Source: a gamma proteobacterium L18 (GTDB taxonomy: Bacteria > Pseudomonadota > Gammaproteobacteria > Pseudomonadales > Pseudomonadaceae). Taken from it: a stretch of 64,000 bases of DNA. Each line of letters opens with the position of its first letter. Position 1 is the first letter of the stretch. Location: NCBI GenBank assembly GCA_000497835.1, contig KI547166.1:581528-645527 (forward strand). Reading direction: 5' to 3'. The notes under the pieces are model-generated. The model saw only the letters and a program-made list of their open reading frames with translations. It did not search any database and had not been told where the DNA came from. A program made the translations under genes and the position numbers. Positions 17,826-25,065 of this stretch are shown here, piece after piece.

Positions 17826-18104
17826 TCAGCGGCCGGCGCGCGATTCCTTGATGTAGAAACGCGCCTTCTCGGCCTTCTCGGTGCAGCCGTCGAAGGCCTC
17901 GAACTGCTGTTGGGTCTTGGCGCCGGTCAACAGCGACAGGGCCTTGGAATAACTCACGGTGCCGGCAAAGCCCTCGGCCTTGGCCAGGTCCAGCTCATGC
18001 CAGGCCGCATCCAGCTGCGTGGCACACGTGTCGCGATACGCCGTCTTACCGGCACAACCTGTCAGAACCAATGCAAACAACGGCAGGCAGATCCAGGCTT
18101 TCAT
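17826..18104 (-). CDS. Small lipoprotein
   Basis: 92 residues with a lipoprotein signal MKAWICLPLFALVLTGCAGK (lipobox LTGC, lipidated Cys17). The mature part is about 75 residues, polar and helical, with two further cysteines (TCATQLD and DGCTEKA) that could pair. The start at 18104 has GAGGTG upstream. Ends FYIKESRAGR. The function is unknown; the pattern is common in pseudomonads as a hypothetical lipoprotein. It sits at the edge of the repeat-rich accessory pocket. Confidence 0.8.
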   Translation of the reverse strand: MKAWICLPLFALVLTGCAGKTAYRDTCATQLDAAWHELDLAKAEGFAGTVSYSKALSLLTGAKTQQQFEAFDGCTEKAEKARFYIKESRAGR

Positions 18105-18245
18105 GGGGTGACACCTCAAGGCAATACAATGTTATGTGCTGACTCAGACGGCGAGCCAGGGGAAAAGTGCCGTGAAAGTAGCGTAGCAGGGCCTCGGGGG
18201 CTAGGGGGATCGTCAAATCGTATCCACTCAGGGCTGACGCCGAAC

Positions 18246-18617
18246 ACACAAGACGGACAACTCAATCCGACAGGCCATGGCACGTTGCAACAGACGTGGG
18301 AGCGGGTTCTACCCGCGAAGCGCCGCGCGGGCGGCGCTCGATCTAAAGGGCGACGTAAAACTCCAGACATGCGCCTTTATGCCTTAATCCGACTTCATGG
18401 CAAGCACATAGGGGGTTTACGAAGATTTACGCCGGGAATCGCATCTCGGCCACCCTGGGCCCGCCGATGTTTTTGTAGCGTCCTTGAGATCGAGCGCCGC
18501 CCGCGCGGCGCTTCGCGGGTAGAACCCGCTCCCACATTGGTTGCAACGTGCCATGGCCTGTGAGAGCGGCGTTGCCAGCCCTTTGCGCACGGCGGCGGAT
18601 TTGCATGAATCTGTAGC
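18246..18617. repeat. Long palindromic element, copy 1 (R4 family)
   Basis: Two inverted arms of about 75 bp (18270-18344 and 18487-18561), each containing the R4 hairpin (GTGGGAGCGGGTTCTACCCG then the 2307-2334 palindrome), flank a 142-bp core. The whole unit, including outer flanks, recurs as copy 2 some 420 bp further on. Short open frames inside are products of the repeat and show no protein signature. It behaves like a REP doublet or miniature transposable element. Confidence 0.82.
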
Positions 18618-18666
18618 CGCTGCCGCAGGCTGCGCTGGCCCCATGCCCCGCTGAAGATCTGCAGCG

Positions 18667-19039
18667 TACACAAGGCGGGCAACTCGGTCCGACAGGCCAT
18701 GGCACGTTGCAACAGACGTGGGAGCGGGTTCTACCCGCGAAGCGCCGCGCGGGCGGCGCTCGATCTCAAAGGCGCCATACAACTACAGACATGCACCTTT
18801 ATGCCTTTACCCGATTTCGTGACAACCACATACGGGGGGTTACGAAGATTTACACCGGGAATCGCATCACGGCCACCCTGGGCCCGCCGATGTTTTTGTA
18901 GCGCCCTTGAGATCGAGCGCCGCCCGCGCGGCGCTTCGCGGGTAGAACCCGCTCCCACATTGGTTGCAACGTGCCATGGCCTGTGGGAGCGGCGTTGCCA
19001 GCCCTTTGCGCCCGGCGGCGGATCAGCATGAATCTGTAT
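18667..19039. repeat. Long palindromic element, copy 2 (R4 family)
   Basis: Second copy of the preceding element, with arms at 18692-18766 and 18910-18984 and the same core ending GGCCACCCTGGGCCCGCCGA before the right arm. The two copies differ at scattered positions (roughly one in ten in the core), so the duplication is not recent. The arms are better conserved than the core. Confidence 0.82.
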
Positions 19040-19040
19040 G

Positions 19041-19376
19041 CACGGATGCTGGGGTTAAGCGTGATCGAGGTGCAAGACCCTGCAAAGGACGCGCTGTCGA
19101 AGTATCAGCAGCTAGGGTTCAAGCTCAACGCTGATGGGTGCCTTGCCATCGACATAGCGCGGCAATACCATCGCCCAATCCACCAAGGCGCAAGAGGTGC
19201 CTATAGAAAAAGACCAAGCATGAACCGAAGGCCATGATGATTGCCCGGTTCCAGGCCGAGGCTCGCAGGCTTGCAGGCGAGCTATCTGAAAATCAGAAGC
19301 ACTTCCTGAAGGTTGCAGCGACTGGCGACAAGCAACTGGAACCTGCCGGGCGTCTCGCCGGTTGAATTCCGCCAGC
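19041..19376 (+). pseudogene. Decayed sequence with coding remnants
   Basis: No intact gene of reasonable size was found here. Two protein-like stretches in different frames are visible: RGNTIAQSTKAQEVPIEKDQ, ending at a stop near 19218, and MMIARFQAEARRLAGELSEN starting at 19234 and ending at a stop at 19363-19365. The second has no ribosome site of note and continues upstream without a start. This looks like the tail of one or two former genes ending at the terminator at 19391. The family was not recognised. Confidence 0.4.
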
Positions 19377-19390
19377 GCCAGTGGAAATAC

Positions 19391-19415
19391 AAGCCGCCTA
19401 TCAGGCGGCTTTTCT
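19391..19415 (+). terminator. Rho-independent terminator
   Basis: Perfect stem AAGCCGCC / GGCGGCTT with loop TATCA, followed by TTTCT. It is the clearest intrinsic terminator in the window, yet it follows only decayed coding sequence. Confidence 0.85.
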
Positions 19416-19492
19416 AGTCGTTCATATAGGCAACTGATGGTGTCACAGGCCCTCCGATCTGCAGAGGGCCAGCCCAATCTGAAGGCAGCAGA

Positions 19493-19783
19493 TTAACCGA
19501 GGGAATCAAATCTTTCGGCTGTCAGCCCCTGGACAGCAGCATCCACCAATGCCGAACTCCACTCCCCCAACCGAACGGCCGCCCAGCGCAGACGGCGGTC
19601 GTCGGGGAAGTCGCCCATGGCCAGTTCCTCATGTATCGCCGTCGCGCATTGCATCGCCAAGGCGGCTTGTTCGAGGGCTTCGAGCAAGGGGATGCCGGGC
19701 TGGACGGCGAACAGGAACTGTCCGTCCTGCTCGGATTTGCCGAAGGGGACGTGGTGGGTACAAGGGGTATCGCAAACATTCAT
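19493..19783 (-). CDS. DUF3077 family protein
   Basis: 96 residues. The pattern LFAVQPGIPLLEALEQAALAM followed by WAAVRLGEWSSALVDAAVQGL is typical of DUF3077, a small helical family found mostly in Pseudomonas and often near phage or accessory genes. The N terminus contains MNVCDTPCTHH, with two cysteines and a His pair. The ribosome site GGAGAG supports the ATG at 19783. Function unknown; divergent from the glycine-zipper gene. Confidence 0.72.
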   Translation of the reverse strand: MNVCDTPCTHHVPFGKSEQDGQFLFAVQPGIPLLEALEQAALAMQCATAIHEELAMGDFPDDRRLRWAAVRLGEWSSALVDAAVQGLTAERFDSLG

Positions 19784-19809
19784 TCAAATCTCTCCATATA
19801 AAAAATGGA

Positions 19810-19878
19810 GCTGTACGCGGGTTGACGGGCCGACCTCTGAAGAACACCCGGCGCACGCAAACGTGCCTCGCGTACAGC
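19810..19878. repeat. 10-bp inverted repeat in the DUF3077 upstream region
   Basis: GCTGTACGCG at 19810-19819 and its exact complement at 19869-19878, 49 bp apart, in the 217-bp gap upstream of DUF3077 and of the glycine-zipper gene. It could be an operator or a hairpin in a leader. No clear promoter for the rightward gene is seen. Confidence 0.4.
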
Positions 19879-20000
19879 AACCATTGTGGTTTGCCCAGGC
19901 GAACGGAATCGCGGGCACGCAACAGGGGTTACTGCTTTCTTCAGAAGGATGAACAGGCCGTCAAACCTGACCGCAATGCGTTGCGGCGGGCGAAAGACTA

Positions 20001-21185
20001 GTGAGCGTACTCACCTCGCACAACCCCCTCATTTTTACCAACTGCACCCAGCAGTGGAAAAACTCCCGTATTTACGGGGCTTTACCCCTACGCACCAATT
20101 GCTCCGACCCACATTTCGGAAATTTCCTCCTCTCTCAGAGGAATTGCCCTACTTCCAGCGCCAGACACACCTCCCATCATCCGTCTCTGCAATCCGCCGG
20201 AGACCTGCCCTTTGTCCCAACCCTACGCGTTTATCAACGAACCTCTGCAAACCTACAGCGACCTCAAGGCCAAGCTGGGATTACCCCCGGTAACGGCAGC
20301 AAGTTCGATGTGCTCAACAGCCATGTTCGCAACACCCTGGTCATGCCCGGCCAATTGATTCTGATGCCCGATACAACCAGCCCGGGCTGCACCATTGAAG
20401 AAGCCTGGCTGATGCGCAGCGCGAACGAGGTCAAGCACGCGATATTTGCCAATCAGCTGGGGAGTGATGGGTTTGTGCTGAAAAACTATGACCTGTTGCA
20501 GAGTTTGCTTGGGTATTCCGCTTTGGGGATAGGTGCGTCCACAAGCGCCTGGAGTAAACACCTGACAGGTATCGAAACTACTTTGAAGGAAATTGAGCGC
20601 TTGCACAGATTGCACTTGCGCAATGGCCGGCCAGAGGACAGACATAAATTTCTAGTCGAACGCGCTCACTTATTCGGAAAGCTGGATAATCAGCTAGGCG
20701 GTATGGCTCATTACGGTTCCGGATTGAAAAATAACGGTTCGATCAAAAAAATGCTCAACATTTCGACCCGCCGATACCTGCATAGCGGTGAAATTCGCGA
20801 TTACGCCGCCCGCATGACCAAAGTGGCCAAAGCCGCCAACCTCCTAAAAAATGGCACCTATATTGGATGGGCGTTGGATAGTGCATCCACCGCACTAGAG
20901 ATTCAGGAAGTTTGCACGACGGATCGTGAATCCGAGTGCACTGAAGTAAAGTTTGTCGAAGGGGGAAAGCTAGGCGGCGGCCTTCTGGGCTCTCACTTCG
21001 GCGGCTCGCTCGGCGCCGGAGCATCCATGGTCGGCTGCGCAGTCGCGATGGGGGTGACGACCGGTCCCGGTGCATTGGCATGTGCGGTCATAGGGGGCGC
21101 GGTGGGGGGCTTTTCTGGCGGATCGCTCGGCCAAGCGGCTGGCGAGCACGCAGGCCGAATGCTTTACCGGAGAACAGTGCGTTGA
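20001..21185 (+). CDS. Putative glycine-zipper pore-forming toxin or effector, 5' part possibly frameshifted
   Basis: 394 codons from a GTG. The family is known to me only as conserved pseudomonad proteins of unknown function. Residues about 95-115 (GSKFDVLNSHVRNTLVMPGQ) resemble a LysM-like repeat, a helical middle follows, and the C terminus (about 325-390) is a glycine zipper (GGGLLGSHFGGSLGAG, GGAVGGFSGG) able to insert in membranes. Codons 74-92 appear out of frame: the +1 register between about 20215 and 20279 encodes PYAFINEPLQTYSDLKAKLG, which looks far more native. No ribosome site precedes the GTG, so the 5' end may be decayed. Paired with the small membrane protein that follows. 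Confidence 0.5.
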   Translation: MSVLTSHNPLIFTNCTQQWKNSRIYGALPLRTNCSDPHFGNFLLSQRNCPTSSARHTSHHPSLQSAGDLPFVPTLRVYQRTSANLQRPQGQAGITPGNGSKFDVLNSHVRNTLVMPGQLILMPDTTSPGCTIEEAWLMRSANEVKHAIFANQLGSDGFVLKNYDLLQSLLGYSALGIGASTSAWSKHLTGIETTLKEIERLHRLHLRNGRPEDRHKFLVERAHLFGKLDNQLGGMAHYGSGLKNNGSIKKMLNISTRRYLHSGEIRDYAARMTKVAKAANLLKNGTYIGWALDSASTALEIQEVCTTDRESECTEVKFVEGGKLGGGLLGSHFGGSLGAGASMVGCAVAMGVTTGPGALACAVIGGAVGGFSGGSLGQAAGEHAGRMLYRRTVR

Positions 21186-21556
21186 GCCCCTTTACCGTCG
21201 ACTTAGGTTACTGCCTCTTCGCACTATGGCTAATTATTCATCCCGTAGTTCTATACTGGTTCAGCTACAAAAATGTCGAGAAATTGGAAAAGCTTCTTGA
21301 ATGCTCTCAATGGGTGCAAAACCACAAGCGACAGTGGCCAAGCAAACACTTCTTTGATCTCACCTTCAGACTCAATTGCATCAACACCTTATTGTGCTTT
21401 CCAAATAAGTGCCAAGCGCGCGGCATGGTCACCATCGCAGCGCTTGAAAGGATCTCCCGGCGCCAGCGCCTGACGGTAATGTTCCTTGTTAACACCGGCT
21501 ACGCTGGTTTCATTGGACTGGGTATTTGGGTCCTGATCACACGCCATATGAGCTAA
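21182..21556 (+). CDS. Putative cognate immunity protein, two-helix membrane protein
   Basis: About 124 residues from a TTG at 21182 that overlaps the upstream stop (TTGA); a longer frame reaches back into the upstream gene but those residues are a shadow. Two predicted spans: LGYCLFALWLIIHPVVLYWF near the N terminus and LTVMFLVNTGYAGFIGLGIW near the C terminus, with a basic cytosolic middle. Base composition is lower in GC than its neighbours. Small membrane proteins directly after glycine-zipper or pore-forming toxins are commonly immunity proteins; that assignment is inference. No known domain recognised. Confidence 0.55.
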   Translation: MSPFTVDLGYCLFALWLIIHPVVLYWFSYKNVEKLEKLLECSQWVQNHKRQWPSKHFFDLTFRLNCINTLLCFPNKCQARGMVTIAALERISRRQRLTVMFLVNTGYAGFIGLGIWVLITRHMS

Positions 21557-21762
21557 ACCCCACCATCAATCGCAACGAGAAATGCCAAAGCGATTCGTTC
21601 ATGAAAAATTGGCCTGACCCCATCTCCTCATGCTGCAGTAAAACGAGCCTCACCGACGCAGCCCCAAAATCGCCAAACTTCCCCCTTCACCCTTGTCCCA
21701 CCCCCACCCAATAGCGCATTGTGAACCCACCCACCACCGCCACTGCTCCGGGAGGCACAAGC

Positions 21763-22806
21763 ATGAAAAAACGCGTCGCACTGGTACTGGGCTCCGGCGG
21801 CGCCCGGGGGTATGCGCACATTGGCGTGATCGAGGAAATCGAGCGCCGGGGGTATGAAATCGCCTGTGTGGCGGGGTGTTCGATGGGGGCTGTGGTGGGC
21901 GGAATTTACGCCGCCGGCAAGCTGGACGAATACCGTAACTGGATCGAAAGCCTGGACTACCTGGACGTGCTGCGCCTGGTGGACGTGAGCTTTCGCCTGG
22001 GGGCCATTCGCGGCGAGAAGGTGTTTGGGCAGATTCGCAAGATCGTCGGTGAACTGAACATCGAGGACCTGCGCATTCCCTACACGGCGGTGGCCACCGA
22101 CCTGACCAACCAGCAGGAAATCTGGTTCCAGGAAGGCTGCCTGCACCAGGCCATGCGCGCCTCGGCAGCCATCCCCAGTTTGTTTACGCCGGTGATTCAG
22201 GGCAACCGCATGCTAGTGGATGGCGGCATTCTGAATCCCTTGCCGATCGTGCCGGTGGTGTCCAGCCACTGTGACCTGATCATTGCCGTGAACCTCAACT
22301 CCACCAACCAGAAACAGTATCAGTTGCCGGTGATCGAACGGCCGGCGGCGTTCAAGATGCGCTTCAATTCGTTGCTCAGTTCGTTGGGCTCGCACTTGCC
22401 GTTCCGTCGTCGGCAGGCGGAGGCGTTGTTGCAGCTGGAGCAGGAAACCCTGAAGCCAGCCGCGGCGATACTGCCCAATCCCTGGCTGGCCGACGCTGCC
22501 GCGCCCGACGCGCAGCAGCCGGCGGCGGCCCCCGAGAAAGATGGCGCGCCCAGCTCGGCCACCGGTTCCATCATCCTCGATAACGTGGGGCCGGCTTCGC
22601 TGTTGGACCTGATCAACCAAAGTTTCGAGGTGATGCAGACGTCGTTGGCGCAGTACAAGATTGCCGGGTATCCGCCGGATATCCTGATCAACGTGCCCAA
22701 GCGGGTGTGTCGGTTCTTCGAGTTTTACAAGGCACCGGAGTTGATCGCGCTGGGGCGCTTGATTGCCAGTGACACGCTGGACAATTACGAGCGCGAGCGC
22801 CGTTGA
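21763..22806 (+). CDS. Patatin-like phospholipase (RssA type)
   Basis: 347 residues with the patatin catalytic dyad: oxyanion loop GSGGARG (10-16), nucleophile Ser40 in GCSMG, and Asp153 in VDGG. MKKRVALVLG is preceded by GGGAGG, fixing the start at 21763. A low-complexity Ala/Pro/Asp insert (about 245-275) separates the catalytic part from a C-terminal helical region. Predicted to be a cytosolic or membrane-associated lipid acyl hydrolase; there is no signal peptide. Stands alone, with an R1 hairpin downstream. Confidence 0.88.
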   Translation: MKKRVALVLGSGGARGYAHIGVIEEIERRGYEIACVAGCSMGAVVGGIYAAGKLDEYRNWIESLDYLDVLRLVDVSFRLGAIRGEKVFGQIRKIVGELNIEDLRIPYTAVATDLTNQQEIWFQEGCLHQAMRASAAIPSLFTPVIQGNRMLVDGGILNPLPIVPVVSSHCDLIIAVNLNSTNQKQYQLPVIERPAAFKMRFNSLLSSLGSHLPFRRRQAEALLQLEQETLKPAAAILPNPWLADAAAPDAQQPAAAPEKDGAPSSATGSIILDNVGPASLLDLINQSFEVMQTSLAQYKIAGYPPDILINVPKRVCRFFEFYKAPELIALGRLIASDTLDNYERERR

Positions 22807-22835
22807 ACGGGTGCCGTCGGGATCGGCGGTGCGGC

Positions 22836-22895
22836 CATCGCGGCCAAGGCCGGCTCCTACGCCGGGCAGCGTAGGAGCCGACCTTGGTCGCGATG
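22836..22895. repeat. R1 hairpin repeat
   Basis: Arms 22836-22860 and 22871-22895 with a 10-bp loop, between the convergent patatin and LysR genes. One arm carries the GGCCAAGGCC variant, the other GACCTTGGTC. Confidence 0.85.
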
Positions 22896-22906
22896 CAGGC
22901 ACCGCA

Positions 22907-23767
22907 TTATGCCAGGCGTATGACTGTGCGCAGTTCGTTGAACAACGTCACCACCGAGCGCACCGCCCGGCAATCAGGCCGGGTCAGCATCCACAGCGCA
23001 CTGTCATGCCCCGCCAGCGGTTCGCCCAGCACGGTCAACTCCCCCACCAGAAACTGCGGCAGCACCGCCACGCCCATCCCCGCCCGCACCATCTGCGCCA
23101 CGGCCAGCATGGAGCTTGCGCGGTACAGCGGCGTCACCCCCGGCAATTGCTCGCGGCGCCAGGCCACGCCAGGGTGGTCGGGAATGAAATCATCGGCGGC
23201 GATCCAGCTCATCAGCGCCAGGTCGTGAGTCATCAGCCCCGCCAGATAAGCCGGGCTGGCACACACCCGATAATGAACGGTGCCCAGTCGGCTGCCCACC
23301 AGATGCTCAGGCGGTGCCTGGGTCAGGCGCAGGGCGATATCGGCGTCGCGGCGGCTCAGGTTGGCGAAGTCGTTGCTGGTGGTCAGCTCCAGTGCCAGCG
23401 CCGGGTAATTGGGCATGAACTGCGCCAGGGCCGGCAGCAGCAGGTGTTGCAGCACCGCGTCGGTGCAGGTCAGGCGCACGGTACCACTGACCACTTCGCC
23501 CCCCTGCTCGACACTGACCTGCGCCACCTGCAGGGCTTGCTCCGCCTGTTCGGCCTGGGCCGCGAGGCTGACGGCCAGGGCGGTGGGCAGGTAGCCGCCG
23601 CGGCTTTTCTCGAACAGCGACTGGCCCAGCGCCGACTCCAGCCGGCGAATGGCGCGGAACACCGTGGACACGTCCACCGCCAGCAATCGCGATGCGCGCG
23701 CCAGCGAGCGGCCCCGCACCAGGGCGAGGATCAGGTCAAGGTCGTGGTGGCTGATGCGATATTGCAT
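22907..23767 (-). CDS. LysR-family transcriptional regulator
   Basis: 286 residues starting MQYRISHHDLDLILALVRG. The winged helix-turn-helix is at about 5-62 (ASRLLAVDVSTVFRAIRRLE) and the effector-binding domain at about 90-285. The helix-turn-helix is followed by SLFEKSRGGYLPT, typical of the family. The start at 23767 avoids an extension into the divergent promoter. It faces the glutamine amidotransferase-like gene across a 104-bp gap, and by the usual LysR arrangement probably controls that gene and its own. The inducer is unknown. Confidence 0.9.
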   Translation of the reverse strand: MQYRISHHDLDLILALVRGRSLARASRLLAVDVSTVFRAIRRLESALGQSLFEKSRGGYLPTALAVSLAAQAEQAEQALQVAQVSVEQGGEVVSGTVRLTCTDAVLQHLLLPALAQFMPNYPALALELTTSNDFANLSRRDADIALRLTQAPPEHLVGSRLGTVHYRVCASPAYLAGLMTHDLALMSWIAADDFIPDHPGVAWRREQLPGVTPLYRASSMLAVAQMVRAGMGVAVLPQFLVGELTVLGEPLAGHDSALWMLTRPDCRAVRSVVTLFNELRTVIRLA

Positions 23768-23782
23768 GTATGCACGGATACT

Positions 23783-23797
23783 TTGCCGAAATGCCAA
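23783..23797. promoter_or_regulatory. Candidate LysR-type binding site
   Basis: TTGCCGAAATGCCAA, an imperfect dyad with the T-N11-A core, sits 16 bp upstream of the regulator start within the divergent gap. Position and form fit autoregulation. No experiment is implied. Confidence 0.35.
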
Positions 23798-23871
23798 TAT
23801 TGATTGCGCGGGCGCCAGCTTATAGTGGCCATCATCTTGCCGACAAGGCTCACTGAAGGAACGAGACCGCC

Positions 23872-24579
23872 ATGTCCCCTACCCGCCCGCTGCAGATTGC
23901 CCTGATTGGCGATTTCGACGCCTCCATCACCGCCCACCGCGCCATCCAGGCGGCCCTGCCCCTGGCCGGCCGTGCGCTGGGGCTCAGCGTTGAGGCACGT
24001 TGCCTGTCCACCGATCACATCGACGCCGCCGCCCTGGCCCAACCCTTCGACGCCATCTGGTGCATGCCGGGCAGCCCTTACAAGTCGCTGGAAGGTGCGC
24101 TGGCCGCCATCCGCCATGCCCGCGAGCAGCGCATCCCCTTCCTGGGCACGTGCGCAGGCTTCCAGCATGCCTTGCTGGAGTACGCGCGCAATGTGCTGGG
24201 CTGGGCCGACGCCGAGCATGGCGAGAACTTCCCCGAAGCCGCCCGGGCCATCATCAGCCCGCTCAGTTGTTCCATGGTGGAAGTGCGCGGCGGCCTGGAA
24301 CTGGTACCCGGCACCCTGATTGCTCAGGCGTATGAGGAGCTGAACATCGAGGAAGGCTACCACTGCAACTATGGCCTCAACCCCGCCTTCGCCGAGGCGC
24401 TGCTGTCCGGCCCGCTGCGCACCTGCGCCACGGACGCGGCGGGCGATGTGCGGGCGGTGCAACTGGAAGGTCACCCGTTCTTCGTCGCCACGCTGTTCCA
24501 ACCCGAACGCGCCGCTTTGGAAGGCCGCGTGCCGCCCCTGCTGATCGCCCTGCTGCACGCTGCCCGCAGGAGCGCCTGA
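23872..24579 (+). CDS. Class I glutamine amidotransferase-like protein (CTP synthase C-terminal region related)
   Basis: 235 residues. The nucleophile elbow GTCAGFQHALLEYARNVLG is the hallmark of the family annotated as CTP synthase C-terminal region-related (seleno)protein; cysteine, not selenocysteine, is present here. A His/Glu pair is visible near the C terminus (EGHPFFVATLFQPE). It lacks the CTP synthase synthetase domain, so it is a free-standing glutaminase-fold protein of unknown role. Followed after 2 bp by the monooxygenase-fold gene and controlled in all likelihood by the divergent LysR. Confidence 0.85.
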   Translation: MSPTRPLQIALIGDFDASITAHRAIQAALPLAGRALGLSVEARCLSTDHIDAAALAQPFDAIWCMPGSPYKSLEGALAAIRHAREQRIPFLGTCAGFQHALLEYARNVLGWADAEHGENFPEAARAIISPLSCSMVEVRGGLELVPGTLIAQAYEELNIEEGYHCNYGLNPAFAEALLSGPLRTCATDAAGDVRAVQLEGHPFFVATLFQPERAALEGRVPPLLIALLHAARRSA

Positions 24580-24581
24580 GC

Positions 24582-24911
24582 ATGTTCGCCAACACACCCA
24601 AGCCGCCGTATTACGCAGTGATATTCACCTCCATGCGCACCGATATCGACGCAGGCTACGGCGAAGTGGCGCAGCGCATGGTCGACCTGGCCAGCGCACA
24701 GCCCGGGTTCCTGGGCGTGGAGTCGGCGCGCGGCGAGGATGGGCTGGGGATTACCGTTTCGTACTGGCAGAGCGAGGCGGCGATCCTGGCCTGGAAGCAG
24801 CATGCCGAGCATACCGATGCGCGCAATGCAGGGCGGGCGCAGTGGTACCGGCAGTGCATCACGCGGGTGGCGCAGGTGCAGCGGGCGTATGCCTTCGAAC
24901 GCGAAAGCTGA
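24582..24911 (+). CDS. Antibiotic biosynthesis monooxygenase (ABM) fold protein
   Basis: 109 residues of a single dimeric alpha-beta barrel domain, with YYAVIFTSMRT at the first strand, QPGFLGVESARG and ISYW-type strand VSYWQSEAAILAWKQHAEH. ABM-fold enzymes perform cofactor-free oxidations or serve as small quinol monooxygenases. It begins two bases after the amidotransferase stop, so the two are one operon. The specific reaction is unknown. Confidence 0.85.
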   Translation: MFANTPKPPYYAVIFTSMRTDIDAGYGEVAQRMVDLASAQPGFLGVESARGEDGLGITVSYWQSEAAILAWKQHAEHTDARNAGRAQWYRQCITRVAQVQRAYAFERES

Positions 24912-24936
24912 TCGCCCATTACAACCGCGTCGTCTG

Positions 24937-24996
24937 CATCGCGACTGAAGTCGACTCCTACGCCGTGCGTGGTAGGAGCCGGCCTTGGCCGCGATG
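24937..24996. repeat. R1 hairpin repeat
   Basis: Arms 24937-24961 and 24972-24996, loop 10 bp. The first arm carries the variant core GACTGAAGTC. Lies between the convergent ABM and atoE genes. Confidence 0.8.
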
Positions 24997-25065
24997 CAGA
25001 CGGCGCGATCGAGGAACTCGAAGGCACGTCGGCCGCTCGCCATCCCCTACACCCATCTCGCGCTG

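Noticed and set aside
18395..18958. Several open frames of 60-120 codons within the palindromic elements
   Set aside because: They are produced by the repeat sequence in both orientations, share Arg/Ala-rich translations and have no start signals.
23872..24579. Selenocysteine-containing protein, as suggested by the family name
   Set aside because: The nucleophile codon is TGC (cysteine) and no in-frame TGA occurs.
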